NCBI RefSeq assembly: GCF_021173675.1
Contig: NZ_JAIHON010000004.1
Span: forward strand, 124,001 to 188,000
DNA length: 64,000 nucleotides
Source: Streptomyces lincolnensis
GTDB taxonomy: Bacteria; Actinomycetota; Actinomycetes; Streptomycetales; Streptomycetaceae
Direction: 5' to 3'
A program made the position numbers and the translations under genes. Under the pieces are notes generated by a model. That model saw only the letters and a list, made by a program, of their open reading frames with translations, ran no database searches and had not been told where the DNA came from. Each line of letters begins with the position of its first letter. Position 1 is the stretch's first letter. Shown here in pieces: positions 54,529 to 63,739 of the stretch.

Positions 54529-55245
54529 GTGTCCGGCACAGGTTTGTCGACCATACTGCCCGCTGTGGAGCAGCGCATTGGTTCGAACAGCCAGCCCCTG
54601 GAAGGCGCCGGATTCGACCCGGCCTTCATCCCCGGGCTCACCTCACCCGTGTCCGGCGCGCGGGCCGACGCCAAGGGGACGGACGCGGAGGCCGAAGAGC
54701 CGCGCGATGCCGTGTCCGCGGAGCCGGAGCCCGAAGAGGCACCGGCGGAGGCGGCGGCCGTAGCGAAGGCGGAGGAGCCGGAAGCGGCGGAGGCGGAGGA
54801 GGCGGAGTCGGAGGAGTCCGTCGACGGGCCCGTCTTCGAGGCCGCCGACCGCCGCGCGAAGATCGTCGCCGACCGTCGTGGTGTACGGCTCGCCCTGGAC
54901 GACCAGGCCTGCGAGTTCCGCTGGGACGAGATCGGTGCCGTCGAGACGGAGACCGCCCGCTTCGGCAAGCGGTTCACCATCACGGTGCACACCCCCGACC
55001 GCCGCTGGTACCCGATCGAGATCGAGGCGGACTCGCGCACGCGTTTCGCCGAGTGGGACGAGCAGTTGGACGCCGTGCTCGACGCGTACTTCGAGGACGA
55101 GGCGGGCGACGCCGAGGACGAGGGTGACGCCGTGGCGGACGACGCGGAGAAGGACGCGGAGAAGGACGCCGACGTGGCCGCGGAGAAGGACGCGGACGCG
55201 GTGAAGACCGAAAAGGCGGCGAAGACGGAGAAGGACGCCGACTGA
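54529..55245 (+). CDS. Acidic protein with a central PH-like beta domain
   Basis: Protein of 238 aa from GTG 54529; GTG 54564 is an alternative start. Highly acidic low-complexity segments flank a compact domain at about 95-190: ADRRAKIVADRRGVRLALDD, then FRWDEIGAVETETARFGKRF and RRWYPIEIEADSRTRFAEW. That domain resembles the start of the protein at the end of this window (VDRHNSIVVDPDGVTFEI...WPEIRSI), suggesting a shared family. The C-terminus has EKDA/EKDAD repeats. Unknown function; no signal peptide. Confidence 0.75.
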   Translation: MSGTGLSTILPAVEQRIGSNSQPLEGAGFDPAFIPGLTSPVSGARADAKGTDAEAEEPRDAVSAEPEPEEAPAEAAAVAKAEEPEAAEAEEAESEESVDGPVFEAADRRAKIVADRRGVRLALDDQACEFRWDEIGAVETETARFGKRFTITVHTPDRRWYPIEIEADSRTRFAEWDEQLDAVLDAYFEDEAGDAEDEGDAVADDAEKDAEKDADVAAEKDADAVKTEKAAKTEKDAD

Positions 55246-55293
55246 GTACGCGTGCTCACGCTCCCGCGGCCCTCGCCGTGACACGGTGAGGGC

Positions 55294-55686
55294 ATGACGA
55301 GGAACACCGCCCGCTGGTGCAAGGGCACGGTCGTGTCGGCGGTCGCGGCCGTGGTCTGCTACGCGAGCTGGGAACGCCTGCTGCGGTGGGCGGAAGCCGT
55401 CGCGGCGGCCGAACCCGGGTCCATCGGCGTCGGCTGGGCACAGGCGCTGCTGGCGAGTTGTACGGGCGTCCTGGCGATGCCGCTCCTGCTGTGGGCGGGC
55501 ATGCGGCTGCTCGGTGAACGCGGCACCCAGGTCCTCGCCCTGGTCGGCGGGGCGGCCTGGTGGCTCATCGGGACCCACATGGTCGAGGGCACCCGGATCG
55601 ACGACACCGACACCGCGCTGCTGCTGACCGTCTTCGCGCTGCTCGGCGGTGTGCTGTGCCTGGCCCGGCCGACGACGGAGGGGTGA
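55294..55686 (+). CDS. Small membrane protein with four helices
   Basis: 130 aa with about four predicted transmembrane segments (VVSAVAAVVCYASWE, ALLASCTGVLAMPLLLWAGM, VLALVGGAAWWLIGTHMV, ALLLTVFALLGGVLCLA). Charged residues cluster only in loops. No known family. It is 48 nt downstream of the acidic protein, and convergent with the carboxypeptidase gene. Confidence 0.75.
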   Translation: MTRNTARWCKGTVVSAVAAVVCYASWERLLRWAEAVAAAEPGSIGVGWAQALLASCTGVLAMPLLLWAGMRLLGERGTQVLALVGGAAWWLIGTHMVEGTRIDDTDTALLLTVFALLGGVLCLARPTTEG

Positions 55687-55767
55687 GGGACGGCTGCGGG
55701 ACGGCGAGGGACGAGACCGGCGCCGGGAGATGAGCCCCCGGCGCCGACCCCGCGTACCGCCGCGCGC

Positions 55768-57111
55768 CTAGGCGCAGTACTGGGCCTGCTTGCCGATGGA
55801 CCGGTACATGCAGTCCGCGTTCTCCAGCAGTTGGAGCACCGCGTCCCGGTTGCGGGAGGTCTCGCGCTCGATGACCTCGTCGGGCGGGTAGAAGCCGCCG
55901 CCGGAGGCGGAGGACGGGTACATCTCGAACGTGTAGCCGAAGATCTTGTGCGTGCCCCAGAGATAGTCGTCTATCGACCCGTCGGTGATGTACAGGTCGC
56001 TCGACTGCTCCGCCGTATATCCGTTGCTCGCGGCCATCTTCTGCCCGACCGCCGCGAAGGCGTTCCGGTCGTCCGCCGTCATCCCGGTCGTCGTGTCGGC
56101 GGTGGTGTACCCGAAGGGCCACAGCACCAGTTCGCTGTACGTGTGGAAGTCGACGCCCGCCTTGATCTGCTGGACGCCGCCCACCACCCGGCTGCGGACG
56201 AAGTCGGCGACCACCTTGACCTCGGTCGCGGACTCGGGGGCCGAACCCCGGTAGGTGTCGGACGACGGCGACCCGGACGAGCCGCCGCAGCAGCCCCACC
56301 GGTAGTTCCAGTTGCGGTTCATGTCCGTACCGACGTAGCTGGAACCGGAGTTGGGCTGCCGGTTCTTGCGCCAGGACCGGTAGGAGCCGGTGGCGATGTC
56401 GTACTCGCCGCCGTCGGGGTTGAGGTCGGGGATGATCCAGATCTCGCGGTTGTTCACCATGTTGGTGACGCGGGAGTCGGAGCCGTAGCCGGCGCCCAGT
56501 TCCCGGATCAGGTACAGCGCCATCTCGACGGTGAGGTGCTCGCGGGCGTGCTGGTGGTGGGTGAACAGCACCTCCGGCTCGGCCTCGTCGCTCGCCACGT
56601 TGTCGCTGATCTTGATCGCGACGATGTCCCGGCCCTGGTACGACTTGCCGATCACGCGCCGGCTCATGATGTTCGGGTAGGCGGAGAGACGCGTGGTGAT
56701 CTCCGCGTTCATCTCGGCGTAGTTGTGGTAGCGCGAGTCGGCGGAGGGGAAGTCGAGGAGCCGTACGTCGTCCTCGCCGTTCGACCGGTCCGGTGCCGCG
56801 CCCATCGGCGTGACCTCGTAGCCCTGCTGCTTGAGCTTCTTGATCTGGTCCGCGCGTCCGGAGACGAAGACGGAGTGGTCGTCGGCGTCGTCCACCGTCA
56901 CGCCGGAACGCTGAAGCGCCGTACGGGACTTGGAGTCCGAGTGCATGTGCACCTCGTACTGGCGGATGTCGTCCGCCGACGGGGCGGGCTTCGCGGCGCT
57001 GTCGGCGTTCGCGGACAGCGGGGCCGCGAGCGCGAGGGCGAGGACGGCGGCGAACGCGGCGTAGCGTCTGCGGCCGCCCGAGCCGCGCGAGCCACGTATG
57101 CGGAGTCGCAT
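55768..57111 (-). CDS. Secreted M14 zinc carboxypeptidase
   Basis: Exported metallopeptidase of 447 aa. Signal peptide about 1-36, then a pro-region ([20 protein letters not shown]...) and the M14 domain from about 120. Zinc ligands His and Glu are in [13 protein letters not shown]; a third His follows in [17 protein letters not shown], and the catalytic Glu lies near the C-terminus in YTFEMYP. It resembles carboxypeptidase T of actinomycetes (broad specificity). ATG 57111 has AGGAG upstream. The upstream region has a GTGCGG hexamer array. Confidence 0.92.
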   Translation of the reverse strand: MRLRIRGSRGSGGRRRYAAFAAVLALALAAPLSANADSAAKPAPSADDIRQYEVHMHSDSKSRTALQRSGVTVDDADDHSVFVSGRADQIKKLKQQGYEVTPMGAAPDRSNGEDDVRLLDFPSADSRYHNYAEMNAEITTRLSAYPNIMSRRVIGKSYQGRDIVAIKISDNVASDEAEPEVLFTHHQHAREHLTVEMALYLIRELGAGYGSDSRVTNMVNNREIWIIPDLNPDGGEYDIATGSYRSWRKNRQPNSGSSYVGTDMNRNWNYRWGCCGGSSGSPSSDTYRGSAPESATEVKVVADFVRSRVVGGVQQIKAGVDFHTYSELVLWPFGYTTADTTTGMTADDRNAFAAVGQKMAASNGYTAEQSSDLYITDGSIDDYLWGTHKIFGYTFEMYPSSASGGGFYPPDEVIERETSRNRDAVLQLLENADCMYRSIGKQAQYCA

Positions 57112-57417
57112 GAAGTCTCCTAGGGGTGGGGGGTGGTTCAGCGACGTACGGGCTGTGCGGGTGCGGGTGCGGGTGCGGGTGCGGTGCGGGTGTGTCGCTT
57201 ATCGTCTGCTTATGGCATGAGCAGGTCAAGAGTGAATAAAGACGCGGTGGCCTGAACTGTTCCGTCCCCGCAGGCGGCCGCGCAGTGTACGCGGCTCCGC
57301 CTCACCCGTGGGGACCCTCGGCCAAGTCCACTCCCAGGTGTGACCCGCACGCGCATATATGTAGAACCGGGAGCGAGAGTGAAGGCCCCCGGAACACACC
57401 CCACAGGACGGCTGATC
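57112..57417. promoter_or_regulatory. Divergent intergenic region with hexamer array
   Basis: 306 bp between the carboxypeptidase and the LuxR-type regulator, with no coding signal. It has five exact GTGCGG hexamers at 57155-57184 and, beyond them, an AT-rich patch (57197-57245) with GCTTATCGTCTGCTTATGG that is a likely promoter area for one or both genes. Confidence 0.6.
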
Positions 57418-59883
57418 ATGGGCGGATCAGCGCCACGACGGGACCACCACCTGCCGGTCGAGACGACCAGCTTCGTCGACCGGCGCCAGGAACAGGCGCA
57501 GGGCCGCGAGCTGTTGGCCCGCGCCCGGCTGGTCACGCTGACCGGTCCCGGCGGCGTCGGCAAGACCCGCCTGGCCGCACGCATCGCGGCCCGGGTCGAA
57601 CGCGCCTTCCCCGACGGCGTGCGCTTCGTGCACCTCGCCGGACTGCACGACCCGGCCCTCGTCCCGCTCGCCGTCGCCGACGCCCTCGGCCTGCACGACC
57701 ACTCCGCCCGGCCGCCCCTGCGCGCCCTGGTGGAGCACGTACGCGACCAACGCCTGCTCCTCGTCGTCGACAACTGCGAACACCTGCTGCCCGCCTGCGT
57801 CGAACTCGCCACCGCCCTGCTGCACGGCACCCCCGGCGTCCGCGTCCTCGCCACCAGCCGCCACCGCCTCGGCCTCACCGAGGAACACCTCCTCGACGTA
57901 CGGCCGTTGCCCGTCCCGGACCCGGACGGCGACCTCTCCGCCGCCGACGGCTACCCGGCCCTCGCCCTCTTCGCCGACCGCGCCGCCGCCGTCGTCCCCG
58001 GCTTCGAGCTCACCGCCGCCAACCGCGCCGCCGTGGCCCGCCTGTGCCAACGCCTCGACGGACTCCCGCTCGCCATCGAACTCGCCGCCGTCCGCATGCG
58101 CGTCCTCGGCGTCGAACAGCTCCTGGAACGCCTCGACGACCGCTACCGCCTCCTCACCTCCGGCAGCCCCGGCGTCCTGCCCCGCCACCAGACGCTGCGC
58201 GCCGCCGTCGACTGGAGCCACGAACTGTGCACCGACCGCGAGCGGTTGGTCTGGGCCCGGCTCGCCGTCCCGGCCGGCGGCTTCGACCTGGAGACCGCCG
58301 AGGCCGTGTGCGCCGACGGCGAGCACGTGCGGTCGTACGACGTCCTCGAAGCCGTCGCCGGCCTCGTCGACAAGTCCGTCCTGTGCCGCGAACCCGGCCC
58401 CGACGGCGTCCGCTACCGCCTCCTCGACACCCTCCGCCACTACGGCCTGTCCCGGCTCCGCGCCCTGGACGGCGAGGAACTCGCCACCCGCCGACGCCAC
58501 CGCGACTGGATGCAGGAGCGTGCCGCGGCATGCGAGCGGGCCTGGTTCGGCCCACGGCAACGGGAGATCGTGGCGCGGCTGCGGGCGGACCAGGACAACT
58601 TGCGGGCGGCGTTGGAGTTCAGTTGTGCGGGAGTAGGAGTGAGAGGGGGCGCGGAGACGGGGGAGGTCGGTGGCTCCGAAGGAGTCCCCGCCGCGGCGAC
58701 CGCCACCGCCGCTGCCCCCGCTGCCCTCGTCGCCCCCAGTGCCGTCGCCGTCGCCGCCACGGCCACCGCCGCCGATCGTCTCGCCGGGCTGCGGCTCGCC
58801 GGCACGCTCTGGTTCTACTGGCACGCGTGCGGTGCGCCGCGTGAGGGGCGGTACTGGCTGGACCGGGCGCTGGAGGCCAACCCCGAACCGACGCGGGAGC
58901 GGGCCCGAGGGCTGTGGGTCGCGGGGCTGCTGGCCGGCTGTCCCGAGGACCTCACCCGGGGCAGGCGCCGAGCCGAGGACGCCCGCGCCCTGGCCCACCG
59001 CCTCGGTGACACGGTCGAGGCGGCCCACGCCGACTACGTCATCGGCGTGATCCGCCTCTTCGCCGACGACCTCCCCGCCGCGCTGACCCACTTCGAGACC
59101 TCCGTCGCCCGCGGCCGCGTCCCCGGCCAGCACCTCAGCCTCGTCGGCCTCGACCAGGTCGAACTCGCCTGCGCGCTCGGCTTCCTGGGCGAGGCGGACC
59201 GGGCCGTGGAGATCTGCGAACAGGCCCTGCGGCTGTGCGAGGCGCACGGCGAGCAGTGGGTGCGTTCCTACGTCCTGCGGATGCTCGCCCTGGCCCACAC
59301 CGTGAAACGCGACTGGCCGCGCGCCGAACGGCACGTCCGCGAGGCCCTCCGCCTCAAACTCGCCGTCAACGACGTCCTCGGCATCGCCCTCACCCTCGAC
59401 CTGGCCGCGCTCATCGCCACGGAGGGCGGCGCCCACGAACGCGCGGCCGTCCTGCTCGGCGGCGCCGACCACGTCTGGACCGCCGTGGACCGCGACCGCT
59501 GGGGCTCACGGACGCTGTGCACCACCCGCCGCGACAGCGAACAGCGCGTCCTCTCCGCGATCGGCCGCGCCGCCTTCACCCCCGCCTACGACCGTGGCGC
59601 CGGCCTCGGCCTCCCCGAGATCGTCGGCTACGCCCTCCAGGAACCGGGCCTCCCCGACCACCCGCCCACCACACCCCCGGTGCAGGACACCCCGCCCGTC
59701 CACCTCACCCGCCGCGAGGCCCAGGTCGCCGAACTCGTCGCCCAGGGCCTCGCCAACCAGCAGATCGCCGACCGCCTCGTGATCGCCCGCCGCACCGCCG
59801 AAGGCCATGTCGAACGCATCCTCACCAAACTCGGCTTCAACAACCGCAGCCAGATCGCCACGTGGGTCACGGCCCAGCGCTAG
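57418..59883 (+). CDS. LuxR-type regulator with AAA/NB-ARC-like ATPase and TPR region (LAL-like)
   Basis: Regulator of 821 aa from ATG 57418; GTG 57340 is in frame upstream. N-terminal ATPase: Walker A LTGPGGVGKTR (41-51), Walker B LLLVVDNCEHLL, then CQRLDGLPLAIELAA. The middle part is helical/TPR-like, interrupted by an Ala/Thr-rich stretch near 405-445. The C-terminal LuxR helix-turn-helix covers about 760-815: LTRREAQVAELVAQGLANQQ, then RTAEGHVERILTKLGFNNRSQ. Related SARP/LAL proteins act as pathway activators in Streptomyces. Target unknown; the neighbours (peptidase and MEDS gene) are candidates. Confidence 0.9.
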   Translation: MGGSAPRRDHHLPVETTSFVDRRQEQAQGRELLARARLVTLTGPGGVGKTRLAARIAARVERAFPDGVRFVHLAGLHDPALVPLAVADALGLHDHSARPPLRALVEHVRDQRLLLVVDNCEHLLPACVELATALLHGTPGVRVLATSRHRLGLTEEHLLDVRPLPVPDPDGDLSAADGYPALALFADRAAAVVPGFELTAANRAAVARLCQRLDGLPLAIELAAVRMRVLGVEQLLERLDDRYRLLTSGSPGVLPRHQTLRAAVDWSHELCTDRERLVWARLAVPAGGFDLETAEAVCADGEHVRSYDVLEAVAGLVDKSVLCREPGPDGVRYRLLDTLRHYGLSRLRALDGEELATRRRHRDWMQERAAACERAWFGPRQREIVARLRADQDNLRAALEFSCAGVGVRGGAETGEVGGSEGVPAAATATAAAPAALVAPSAVAVAATATAADRLAGLRLAGTLWFYWHACGAPREGRYWLDRALEANPEPTRERARGLWVAGLLAGCPEDLTRGRRRAEDARALAHRLGDTVEAAHADYVIGVIRLFADDLPAALTHFETSVARGRVPGQHLSLVGLDQVELACALGFLGEADRAVEICEQALRLCEAHGEQWVRSYVLRMLALAHTVKRDWPRAERHVREALRLKLAVNDVLGIALTLDLAALIATEGGAHERAAVLLGGADHVWTAVDRDRWGSRTLCTTRRDSEQRVLSAIGRAAFTPAYDRGAGLGLPEIVGYALQEPGLPDHPPTTPPVQDTPPVHLTRREAQVAELVAQGLANQQIADRLVIARRTAEGHVERILTKLGFNNRSQIATWVTAQR

Positions 59884-59937
59884 TCGCTGCGCGGCTCGAA
59901 CCGGGACCGCGGGTGGTGCCGAGCCCGGTCGATTCCC

Positions 59938-60165
59938 GGCTGCGGCCCGGTGGGGGCTGGTCGCGCAGTTCCCCGCGCCCCTTGGGTGGGTGCAGTCACC
60001 GTCAGTTGTCCAGTTGCCGTAGCTGCTGGCAACCGTGCGCGCGCTCCCCCCCCCTCCGCCACAGCTGCGGGCAATCGTGCCGCCTAGGGCGGCGCCCGTC
60101 CCAAAGACAGGCGGCACCCCGCAAGCGCGGGGCGAGCGACCCCACCACCGGCCCCACCTCACGGC
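59938..60165. repeat. Dispersed intergenic repeat, copy 2
   Basis: Same two blocks as 720-925, same order. Block 1 (59938-59983) contains GCGGCCCGGTGGGGGCTGG and CGCAGTTCCCCGCGCCCC. Block 2 (60059-60145) contains ACAGCTGCGGGCAATCGTGC and the GCCGCC-TAG-GGCGGC hairpin. The middle, about 75 bp, differs and includes a run of C. The element sits in the 345-bp gap between the LuxR regulator and the MEDS-protein gene and may terminate the former. There is otherwise no gene in the gap. Confidence 0.85.
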
Positions 60166-60228
60166 CACAGCAAATCCAACCGCAACCAACCCAAGCCCCC
60201 GGCCCCCCAACCTTCCAAGGACCCCCCC

Positions 60229-61134
60229 ATGCCCACCACCCCCTTCACCCACCGCATGACCACCTACGGCGCGGACGACGAATTCCTCGCAGCCACCCTC
60301 CCCTTCCTCACCGAAGCCCTGTCCACCCCCGACGAACCCCCACCCGCAGCCATCGCCGCCCCCGACAAACTCGACCTCCTCCGAGAAGCCCTCGGCAAGG
60401 ACATCAAGCACGTGGCCCTCATCCCCAGCACGGACTGGTACACCGGCTCCGCGGCCAACGCCGTGGCACGGAGCGCCGACTACCTGGCCACCCACGCCGC
60501 CCCCGGCGGCCGAGTCCACCTCCTCATGGAACCCCTCTGGAACGGCCGAGCCGGCCGCGACCCCCGCGAAACCGCCGAGTGGATCCGCTACGAGGCCCTC
60601 GCCAACCTCCTCTTCGCCCCCTTCGCCACCACCGCCCTGTGCGCCTACGACACCCGCACGGCCACCCCCGCCGTCATCGAAGCGGCCCGCCGCGCCCACC
60701 CCGGCACCGACGCCTACGAGGACCCCACCCACGTCACGGCCGACCTGGACGCCGTACCCCTCCCCCCACCCCCACCGGACGCCCACCCCCTCACCCACCC
60801 GGCGGCACCCACCACCACCGCGACGGCCGTACGCCAATGGGCCCGGGCCCGCGGACTCCCGGTCGCGGACGCCGAGTTGTTCACGGAGGCGATCACCGCG
60901 GCGACCACCACCCTCGGCCCGGTCACCGAGACCCTCCTCTGGGGCGAGGCTCCGTCCTGCGTCTGCGAACTACGCACCACCCACCGCGTGGACGACCCCC
61001 TGGCCGGCTTCGTCCCACCCCCCACCGCCGAACTCGACCCCGTCCAGGGCCTGTGGTTCACCCGCCAGGTCTGCGCGTACGTCGACATCCGCGACCACCC
61101 CTCGGGCGCGACGGTCCGCCTCCAGTACGCGTAG
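60229..61134 (+). CDS. MEDS-domain sensory protein
   Basis: Protein of 301 aa. The N-terminal MEDS (DcmR sensory) domain spans about 1-165: PFTHRMTTYGADDEFLAATL, then PDKLDLLREALG and a closing NLLFAPFATTALCAYDTRT. A proline-rich linker follows and a C-terminal domain with a few features of histidine-kinase-like ATPases (WARARGLPVADAELFTEAI and VTETLLWGEAP), but no clear N or G box. Such proteins pair with anti-sigma-type ATPases in Streptomyces regulatory networks. The next gene is one. The stop lies in a 12-bp tandem array. Confidence 0.85.
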   Translation: MPTTPFTHRMTTYGADDEFLAATLPFLTEALSTPDEPPPAAIAAPDKLDLLREALGKDIKHVALIPSTDWYTGSAANAVARSADYLATHAAPGGRVHLLMEPLWNGRAGRDPRETAEWIRYEALANLLFAPFATTALCAYDTRTATPAVIEAARRAHPGTDAYEDPTHVTADLDAVPLPPPPPDAHPLTHPAAPTTTATAVRQWARARGLPVADAELFTEAITAATTTLGPVTETLLWGEAPSCVCELRTTHRVDDPLAGFVPPPTAELDPVQGLWFTRQVCAYVDIRDHPSGATVRLQYA

Positions 61135-61178
61135 CCGTACAGGTAGCCGTACAGGTAGCCGTACAGGTAGCCGTACAG
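61131..61178. repeat. Four tandem 12-bp units carrying repeated stop codons
   Basis: Four exact copies of GTAGCCGTACAG at 61131, 61143, 61155 and 61167. The stop codon of the MEDS gene (TAG, 61132-61134) is in unit 1 and each later unit repeats it in frame. A fifth partial copy (GTAAGG) follows. The array ends about 60 nt upstream of the ATPase gene ATG. Confidence 0.92.
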
Positions 61179-61237
61179 GTAAGGAATCGGGTAGTCCTCC
61201 CCGTGCCCCAGGGGCCGCGGGAGGACACCCTGAGACC

Positions 61238-61726
61238 ATGCTGCGACTTTCCGGGGCAGCACTCCCGGACCCCGACCCCCGGTACGGCGCGTACCCGCAG
61301 CCGCCTCTGGGCGCGGGCCACATGAGCGTCGAGTACGACCCCCGCCCCTCAGCCGTCCGCGAGGCACGCGCAGAGGTACGAAGCCAGTTGGAGAAATGGG
61401 GTCTGACCGACCACGAGGACCTGCTCGACGCGGCGGAACTCCTGGTCAGCGAACTGGCGACGAACGCCCTGCTGCACTCCGCGAGCCGCTTCCGCCTCAC
61501 CCTGACCGCCGCCCACGGCACCCTGCGCTGCGAGGTCGCGGACCACGGCCGCCGTACCCCACAGGTACTGGAGGCGGGCACCTCCGAGAGCGGCCGCGGA
61601 ATGTTCCTCGTCGCGGCCCTCGCCCGCCGATGGGGCTGCCACCAGGACGGCCCCGGCAAGACGGTCTGGTTCGAGCTGGCCACCTGCGGCTCCGACGACT
61701 GCGGCAGCCGTCAGAAGTATCCGTAA
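61238..61726 (+). CDS. Anti-sigma-type ATP-binding protein (HATPase_c_2 / RsbW-like)
   Basis: Serine-kinase-like regulator of 162 aa. The GHKL ATPase N box is ELATNALLHS; the D/G1 box region is CEVADHG and the G2 region SGRGMFLVAALARRWG. Residues 1-30 are unconserved, so the ATG at 61322 (MSVEYDP) could be the true start. Proteins of this type bind anti-anti-sigma factors or sigma factors. It lies right behind the MEDS gene, so the two probably form one sensory-regulatory unit. Confidence 0.85.
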   Translation: MLRLSGAALPDPDPRYGAYPQPPLGAGHMSVEYDPRPSAVREARAEVRSQLEKWGLTDHEDLLDAAELLVSELATNALLHSASRFRLTLTAAHGTLRCEVADHGRRTPQVLEAGTSESGRGMFLVAALARRWGCHQDGPGKTVWFELATCGSDDCGSRQKYP

Positions 61727-61924
61727 GAGACAGCCGTAAGAGACACCCCGAGCCGATCACGGCAGCGGGACACCAGACCACCAGCCCCCCGGCGGAACCG
61801 CCCAGCCGCCGGGGCCCACCACACCACCACACCATCCCCCCGCTCCCTCTGTCCCTCTCCCGCCCCGCTTCCTTCACAGCACGCCCTCTTGTGCCCCGCC
61901 CCTCTTTACGCTTTCTTGATCCGC

Positions 61925-63241
61925 ATGGCGGACACCACGGGCAACACAACGACAGGCGCGGCCCCTTCGGCACCGCGAAAGTCCAGCTGGAAGTACATCG
62001 GGCCCGGCATCGTCGTAGCCGCGACGGGCGTCGGCGCGGGCGATCTCGTCGCCACTCTGATCGCGGGCAGCAACTTCGGCTACACCCTCCTGTGGGCCGC
62101 CGTCCTCGGCTGCCTGGTGAAGATCTCCCTCGCCGAGGCGGCCGGCCGCTGGCACCTCTCCACCGGCCGCACCCTCTTCGACGGCTGGGCGAGCCTGGGC
62201 CGTTGGACGACGTGGTTCTTCATCGCCTACGTCGTCATCTGGGGCTTCGTCTACGGCGCGGCGGCGATGTCGTCGAGCGCGCTCCCGCTCCAGGCGCTGT
62301 TCCCCGAGGTGATGGACCTGAAGTGGTGGGCCATCGCCTGCGGCCTGGTCGGTCTGGTCTTCGTCTGGTTCAACAAGTACGAGGTCTTCGAGAAGGTCAT
62401 GACGGTCCTGGTGGGCGTCATGTTCGTCGTCACGGTCTACCTGGCGATCCGGGTCACCCCGAACCTCGGCGACGCCTTCGCGGGCCTGCTGCCGGTGCTG
62501 CCCGACGAGAAGGACTCCGTCCTCAACACCCTCGGCCTGATCGGCGGCGTGGGCGGCACGATCACGCTCGCCGCCTACGGCTACTGGGTCAACGCCAAGG
62601 GCTGGACCAACACCGGCTGGATGAAGGTGATGCGCCTGGACAACCGCGTCGCCTACGCCACCACGGGCATCTTCGTCGTGGCGATGCTCTTCGTCGGCGC
62701 CGAACTGCTCCACTCCGCGAACGTGGCCATCGCGAGCGGCGACAAGGGCCTGATCCAGCTCAGCGACATCCTGGAGGACAAGTACGGCACGGCCACGGCG
62801 AAGTTCTTCCTGATCGGCTTCTTCGCCACGTCCTTCACGTCCCTCATCGGCGTCTGGCACGGCGTGAGCCTGATGTTCGCCGACTTCGTCTCCCGCTACC
62901 GGGGCGGCGACACCGACCAGGCCACCGGCGAGAAGATCGCCTCCGGCGCCCGCGAACGCTCCTGGCCCTTCCGCGCCTACCTCCTGTGGCTGACCTTCCC
63001 CCCGATCATCCTCATCTTCCAGGGCCAGCCCTTCCGCCTGATCATCCTCTACGGCGTCCTCGGCGCCGCCTTCCTCCCCTTCCTGGCCGGCACCCTCATC
63101 TGGCTCCTCAACACCTCCCGCACCCCGCGCGAATGGCGTAACGGCCCGCTCAGCAACGCCATGCTGGCCATCGCGGGCCTCCTCTTCCTGGTCCTGTGCG
63201 TCAAGCAGATCTGGGACCAGCCGTGGGGGGAGTTCTTCTAG
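61925..63241 (+). CDS. Divergent Nramp-family transporter
   Basis: Polytopic transporter of 438 aa with about eleven helices. The Nramp fold is recognisable at TM1 (WKYIGPGIVVAATGVGAGDL) and TM6 (GGTITLAAYGYWVNAKGW), but the metal-binding motifs differ: the canonical DPGN of TM1 is replaced by GAGD, and the TM6 methionine motif (MPH) is replaced by AAYGYW. Substrate is therefore unlikely to be Mn/Fe in the usual manner; Mg or another ion, or non-transport functions, are options. ATG 61925 is preferred. Convergent membrane gene downstream. Confidence 0.85.
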   Translation: MADTTGNTTTGAAPSAPRKSSWKYIGPGIVVAATGVGAGDLVATLIAGSNFGYTLLWAAVLGCLVKISLAEAAGRWHLSTGRTLFDGWASLGRWTTWFFIAYVVIWGFVYGAAAMSSSALPLQALFPEVMDLKWWAIACGLVGLVFVWFNKYEVFEKVMTVLVGVMFVVTVYLAIRVTPNLGDAFAGLLPVLPDEKDSVLNTLGLIGGVGGTITLAAYGYWVNAKGWTNTGWMKVMRLDNRVAYATTGIFVVAMLFVGAELLHSANVAIASGDKGLIQLSDILEDKYGTATAKFFLIGFFATSFTSLIGVWHGVSLMFADFVSRYRGGDTDQATGEKIASGARERSWPFRAYLLWLTFPPIILIFQGQPFRLIILYGVLGAAFLPFLAGTLIWLLNTSRTPREWRNGPLSNAMLAIAGLLFLVLCVKQIWDQPWGEFF

Positions 63242-63248
63242 GGCCCGT

Positions 63249-63671
63249 CTACTCGGCGGAGGACGGACCCGTCTTGCCCGTGAACGGGAAGAGCGGGTAG
63301 CCCTCCATGCACCCGCCCCCGGGCGGGTGGTACGGCCAGCCCATGCCCCACCGGTACAGCAACGTCAGCGCGACGGCACCCGCGAGCGGTGCGAGCCACA
63401 TGACGGCCCGCCCGCTCCCGAGGGGCCACCGCCGCAGCGCCAGCTGGAGCAGAAGCAGCAGCACCGTCACGCAGAGCCACACCACGGGCATCATCATCTG
63501 GAGCCCGATGTTGTTACTGGCGTCGTTCCCGAGCGGACAGCTCGCCCACGACCGGACGGTCCACACCGTGCCGCCGTACACACCGACGGCGGCCAGAGCC
63601 GGAGCCATCAGGTACCAGCCACACCCCGGAGCGGAAGCGGGCACCCCGGCCTCCGCCTTCCTCACGAACAT
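63249..63671 (-). CDS. Small multi-helix membrane protein
   Basis: 140 aa with about three to four predicted helices (LMAPALAAVGVYGGTVWTV, MMMPVVWLCVTVLLLLLQLAL, MWLAPLAGAVALTLLYRWGM) and an external segment containing two cysteines (SWASCPLG and GGGCMEG). No family recognised. Its stop is 7 nt from the convergent Nramp stop. Start ATG 63671. Confidence 0.72.
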   Translation of the reverse strand: MFVRKAEAGVPASAPGCGWYLMAPALAAVGVYGGTVWTVRSWASCPLGNDASNNIGLQMMMPVVWLCVTVLLLLLQLALRRWPLGSGRAVMWLAPLAGAVALTLLYRWGMGWPYHPPGGGCMEGYPLFPFTGKTGPSSAE

Positions 63672-63739
63672 CCCCGCGCCTCCCCATGAACGGCCACGCC
63701 GTTATCCTCAGGAACCCATCACACCCAGGGCCGAGGACG

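Noticed and set aside
59938..60165. Insertion sequence
   Set aside because: No transposase, terminal inverted repeats or target duplications are visible; it is better described as a dispersed intergenic repeat.
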